From positions 62,001 through 126,000 of the forward strand of contig NZ_CAJYOJ010000071.1 of the NCBI RefSeq assembly GCF_913776295.1: 64,000 nucleotides of DNA, written 5' to 3'. This document shows, one piece after another, positions 61,197-64,000 of the stretch. The notes under the pieces are model-generated. The model saw only the letters and a list, made by a program, of their open reading frames with translations. It was not told where the DNA came from and did not search any database. The translations under genes were made by a program, and so were the position numbers. This stretch comes from an uncultured Pedobacter sp. Its GTDB lineage: Bacteria; Bacteroidota; Bacteroidia; Sphingobacteriales; Sphingobacteriaceae. Each line of letters begins with the position of its first letter. Within the stretch, counting starts at the first letter, position 1.

Positions 61197-62294
61197 ATGA
61201 GAGGTTTTCGTTTTTCTGATTATAAACCGGGCAATACGCCAAAGGGTGGGTTTGATGAGTTGCTGAAATTATTTAGCGAACTGCTGAATTATACAGCCGG
61301 TGATGCAGCAGAGGCTTTAAGCTGGCTGAACGAACTCGACAAACAATATCAATTAACTAATAACGAGTATGGCATTGGTAACTTCATCGACGACCTGAAA
61401 GATAAAGGTTATCTAACGGAAGACAATCAATCAGGAGCATTTAAGATTACGGCCAAAACAGAACAGACAATCCGTAAATCGGCCCTGGACGAAATTTTTG
61501 GCAAACTCAAAAAATCCGGTCGTGGTAACCACAACAGTAACCAGTCTGGCATTGGCGAAGAAAAAAATGCCGACAGGCGTGAATATCATTTCGGTGATAG
61601 CCTGGATCAGATCGATATGACTGCTTCGATACAAAACGCACAGGTTAACCATGGCATTGGTGATTTCACTTTAACCGACCGCGACCTTGAAGTAGAGGAA
61701 AAGGATTTTAAAACCTTAACTTCTACGGTGTTGATGATTGATATTTCGCACTCCATGATTCTATATGGCGAAGACCGGATTACCCCTGCAAAAAAAGTGG
61801 CCATGGCTTTGGCCGAGCTGATTAAAACAAAATACCCAAAAGATACTTTAGATATTGTGGTTTTTGGAAATGATGCCTGGCCCATCAGTGTTAAAGACCT
61901 GCCTTATTTACAGGTTGGACCATACCACACCAATACTTATGCCGGATTAGAATTAGCTGCAGATTTACTCCGCCGGAGGAAAACCCATAATAAACAGATT
62001 TTCATGATTACGGACGGAAAACCAACCTGTTTAAAGGAAAATGGCAGATATTACAAAAACAGCATGGGACTGGATAGGAAAGTTATCAATAAAACCTTAA
62101 ACATGGCGGCCCAATGTAAGCGGCTGAAGATCCCGATTACGACATTTATGATTGCCAAGGAGCCTTACCTTCAGCAGTTTGTCAGGCAGTTTACAGAAAT
62201 TAATGGTGGCAGGGCTTTTTATAGCTCTTTAAACGGCTTGGGCGAATACATTTTTGAAGATTATATTAAAAACAGAAGAAAAACAGTTAAGTAA
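61197..62294 (+). CDS. VWA domain protein, partner of MoxR-type ATPase
   Basis: In this 365-residue protein, residues 1-160 are charged and helical. Residues 170-360 form a von Willebrand factor A domain with a full MIDAS: 'VLMIDISHSMILYGEDRITP' (DxSxS), 'PYHTNTYAGLELAADLLRRR' (Thr) and 'IFMITDGKPTCLKENG' (Asp). The next gene is a MoxR/ChlI-like AAA+ ATPase. Such VWA/AAA+ pairs act as metal-chelatase-like or protein-remodelling machines. No signal peptide or membrane helix, so cytoplasmic. Function in Bacteroidota is not defined. Confidence 0.87.
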   Translation: MRGFRFSDYKPGNTPKGGFDELLKLFSELLNYTAGDAAEALSWLNELDKQYQLTNNEYGIGNFIDDLKDKGYLTEDNQSGAFKITAKTEQTIRKSALDEIFGKLKKSGRGNHNSNQSGIGEEKNADRREYHFGDSLDQIDMTASIQNAQVNHGIGDFTLTDRDLEVEEKDFKTLTSTVLMIDISHSMILYGEDRITPAKKVAMALAELIKTKYPKDTLDIVVFGNDAWPISVKDLPYLQVGPYHTNTYAGLELAADLLRRRKTHNKQIFMITDGKPTCLKENGRYYKNSMGLDRKVINKTLNMAAQCKRLKIPITTFMIAKEPYLQQFVRQFTEINGGRAFYSSLNGLGEYIFEDYIKNRRKTVK

Positions 62295-62454
62295 GGTTGC
62301 AGGTAAAAGGCATAAGGCTTAAGGTAAAAACCCATCGCCAATTCCTATCCGAATCAACCATAAAACATTAAAAAGAGGTATAGATTTATAGAGGAGGCTT
62401 GTGTACTTTGCAAACCTTATACCTTAAACCCAATGCCTTAAACCAATTTAAAAG
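62295..62454. repeat. Inverted word-repeat tract between VWA and AAA+ genes
   Basis: 'ggcataaggcttaaggt' (62309 on) and the complementary 'accttataccttaaaccc' (62415 on) can pair across about 100 bases, forming a long hairpin inside the presumed operon. Confidence 0.55.
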
Positions 62455-63942
62455 ATGCAAAACACAACATTAGGCCAGTTAAAAATCACAGGATATAAGT
62501 CGAGATCGGTAAAAGAAGAACTCAGGGAAAATCTGATTAAAGTTTTACGCGATAAAAAAACAGAGTTTGAAGGCATTATCGGCTACGACGAAACAGTAAT
62601 CCCCGAGCTGCAGACAGCGATTTTATCTCGTCATAATATTTTACTTTTAGGTTTACGCGGACAGGCAAAAACGCGTATTGCCCGTTTAATGGTAAATTTG
62701 TTGGAAGAGTACGTACCATATGTAGCCGGAAGTGAGATTTTTGATGATCCGTTAAATCCAATTTCCTGGTATGCCAAAAATGAAATTGCCACAAAAGGCG
62801 ATGATACTGAAATTGCCTGGCTGCACCGAAGTGAAAGATATACCGAAAAATTGGCCACCCCTGATGTTACTGTTGCCGATTTAATTGGCGATGTTGACCC
62901 TATTAAAGCGGCAACATTGAAATTAACTTATAATGATGAGCGCGTAATCCACTTTGGCCTGATTCCACGTGCACACCGCAGTATATTCGTAATTAATGAA
63001 CTACCCGATCTACAGGCACGTATCCAGGTGGCGCTATTTAACATGTTGCAGGAAAAAGATATTCAGATTCGTGGTTTCAAATTGCGTTTACCCCTGGATA
63101 TCCAGTTTGTATTTACAGCAAATCCGGAAGACTATACCAATCGCGGAAGCATTGTTACGCCGCTAAAAGATAGGATTGAGAGCCAGATTTTAACCCACTA
63201 TCCAAAAACGGTAGAAATTTCGCGTAAAATCACCTTCCAGGAGGCCAGATTAACAGCTGATCAACGGGCCAATATAGAGGCCGATGGATTGGTGAAAGAT
63301 TTAATAGAGCAAATTGCTTTTGAAGCCCGTAAGAGTGAATACATTGACCAAAAATCAGGTGTATCAGCCAGGTTAACGATTTCTGCTTATGAAAATCTGA
63401 TCAGCACAGCCGAAAGAAGAATGCTGATCTCTGGCGAGAAAAACACTTTTGTCCGTTTATCTGATTTTGCAGGAGTTATCCCGGCCATAACCGGTAAAAT
63501 AGAATTGGTTTATGAAGGCGAACTTGAAGGCCCGGCGCATGTAGCTACTACGTTAATTGGCAAAGCCATTAAGACCTTATTTGCCCGTTATTTCCCAGAT
63601 CCGGAAAAAGCAAAGAAAACCAAAACGGCAAATCCCTATGCCGAAGTAACGGAATGGTTTACCGAAGGAAATAATGTTGATGTTACGGATGTTTTAACCA
63701 ATGTACAATACAAAAAAGCACTGATGCTGGTTCCTGGATTATACGATCTGGTCAAAAAGTTTCATCCTAAATTAAGTGAGAACCAAACTTTACTTTTAAT
63801 GGAATTCGTATTACATGGTTTAGCCGAGTATTCACAATTGAGCAAAAACTTTTTAAATGGTGGCTTCGGCTTCTCCGATATGTTTGGCAGTTTGTTTAAT
63901 GCCGAATTTGATGAAGAAGAGGATGAAGACGATTTCAGATAA
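62455..63942 (+). CDS. MoxR/magnesium-chelatase-like AAA+ ATPase
   Basis: This 495-residue ATPase has Walker A 'ILLLGLRGQAKTRIARLM' (GxxGxAKT, where the P-loop Gly-Lys-Thr is replaced by Ala-Lys-Thr, as in the RavA/ChlI-like groups). Walker B is 'SIFVINELPDLQARIQVALF' (here NE in place of DE), with sensor 1 'IQFVFTANPEDYTNRG'. A lid region and an acidic C-terminus ('EFDEEEDEDDF') follow. It is paired with a VWA protein gene 160 bases upstream. Together they likely form a remodelling complex; client unknown. The Walker B substitution is worth noting, but similar variants occur in this subfamily. Confidence 0.88.
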   Translation: MQNTTLGQLKITGYKSRSVKEELRENLIKVLRDKKTEFEGIIGYDETVIPELQTAILSRHNILLLGLRGQAKTRIARLMVNLLEEYVPYVAGSEIFDDPLNPISWYAKNEIATKGDDTEIAWLHRSERYTEKLATPDVTVADLIGDVDPIKAATLKLTYNDERVIHFGLIPRAHRSIFVINELPDLQARIQVALFNMLQEKDIQIRGFKLRLPLDIQFVFTANPEDYTNRGSIVTPLKDRIESQILTHYPKTVEISRKITFQEARLTADQRANIEADGLVKDLIEQIAFEARKSEYIDQKSGVSARLTISAYENLISTAERRMLISGEKNTFVRLSDFAGVIPAITGKIELVYEGELEGPAHVATTLIGKAIKTLFARYFPDPEKAKKTKTANPYAEVTEWFTEGNNVDVTDVLTNVQYKKALMLVPGLYDLVKKFHPKLSENQTLLLMEFVLHGLAEYSQLSKNFLNGGFGFSDMFGSLFNAEFDEEEDEDDFR

Positions 63943-63948
63943 AAATTA

Positions 63949-64000
63949 ATGGAGTTTAACGGATATCTCTTATCACTGCGGTTAAAACAAGAGCACCTGC
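63949..64000 (+). CDS. Partial CDS at window edge, likely next gene of the VWA/AAA+ operon
   Basis: An ATG six bases after the AAA+ stop opens a frame (MEFNGYLLSLRLKQEHL) that continues to the end of the window. Too short to identify. The tight spacing suggests co-transcription. Confidence 0.45.
   Translation, partial: MEFNGYLLSLRLKQEHL

Overview
The window looks like a chromosomal segment of a Sphingobacteriaceae member, most likely Pedobacter or a close relative. Four things point there. There is a complete gldKLMN type IX secretion (T9SS) core plus the T9SS lipoprotein gene sprE/porW. There is an Oar-like TonB-dependent receptor. The F-type ATPase cluster lacks the beta and epsilon genes. 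Promoters carry the Bacteroidota -7 signature TANNTTTG, and strong Shine-Dalgarno sites are scarce. The host assignment is inference from gene content, not from an rRNA.

Layout. Positions 1-2,000 hold a partial C39-like gene, a TetR regulator, degraded sequence and a tRNA-Asn. Positions 2,290-11,630 hold the Oar-like receptor, a GNAT acetyltransferase and a four-gene minus-strand operon: cytochrome c, SoxC-like molybdenum sulfite dehydrogenase, FAD oxidoreductase and YeiH-type transporter. That operon reads as sulfite oxidation coupled to anion export. Positions 11,630-21,380 are a carbohydrate locus for pentose/uronate oligosaccharides that is clearly decaying. It has an ALDH N-terminal fragment, a hexuronate-type MFS transporter, a GH3 with two lesions, C-terminal stubs of an AraD1-like enzyme and of an arabinofuranosidase-like protein, an XRE-cupin regulator, a frameshifted PQQ-type sugar dehydrogenase, a GH39-like glycosidase and an aldo/keto reductase. 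A shared palindrome (ATTCAAC-N3-GTTGAAT) ties the regulator, the GH39 operon and the reductase into one apparent local regulon. Positions 21,600-22,310 hold a GIY-YIG nuclease gene abutting a chimeric tRNA-Asn remnant, followed by a second intact tRNA-Asn that is identical to the first and has similar flanks.

Positions 22,350-30,005 are mixed housekeeping and accessory genes (PfkB kinase, cytochrome b5-like protein, lycopene cyclase, DUF4349 lipoprotein, e(P4)-family phosphatase, AAA/DUF4143 ATPase) separated by long gaps filled with dispersed repeats. Positions 30,151-36,237 are the F1Fo ATP synthase cluster (atpG, A, H, F, E, B, an unnamed membrane protein, atpZ/I-like). Positions 36,347-45,387 are plus-strand sprE, a class A penicillin-binding protein, uvrC, and a NuiA-like inhibitor paired with a secreted NucA-type nuclease. 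Positions 45,678-52,330 are minus-strand gldN, M, L, K, then hemD and a DUF4271 membrane protein. Positions 52,494-64,000 are hemW, an SDR, a fasciclin protein, a JmjC-like cupin / DUF3050 / JmjC-like cupin trio, a sugar O-acetyltransferase, a short element with terminal inverted repeats, a DUF4440 protein, a PfkB kinase, and a VWA plus MoxR-type AAA+ pair running to the window edge.

The points I consider most worth follow-up are the GIY-YIG/tRNA remnant unit, the shared palindromic operator, the iron-enzyme trio at 55.5-58.3 kb, the nuclease/inhibitor pair, and the decayed sugar locus bracketed by duplicated tRNA-Asn genes.
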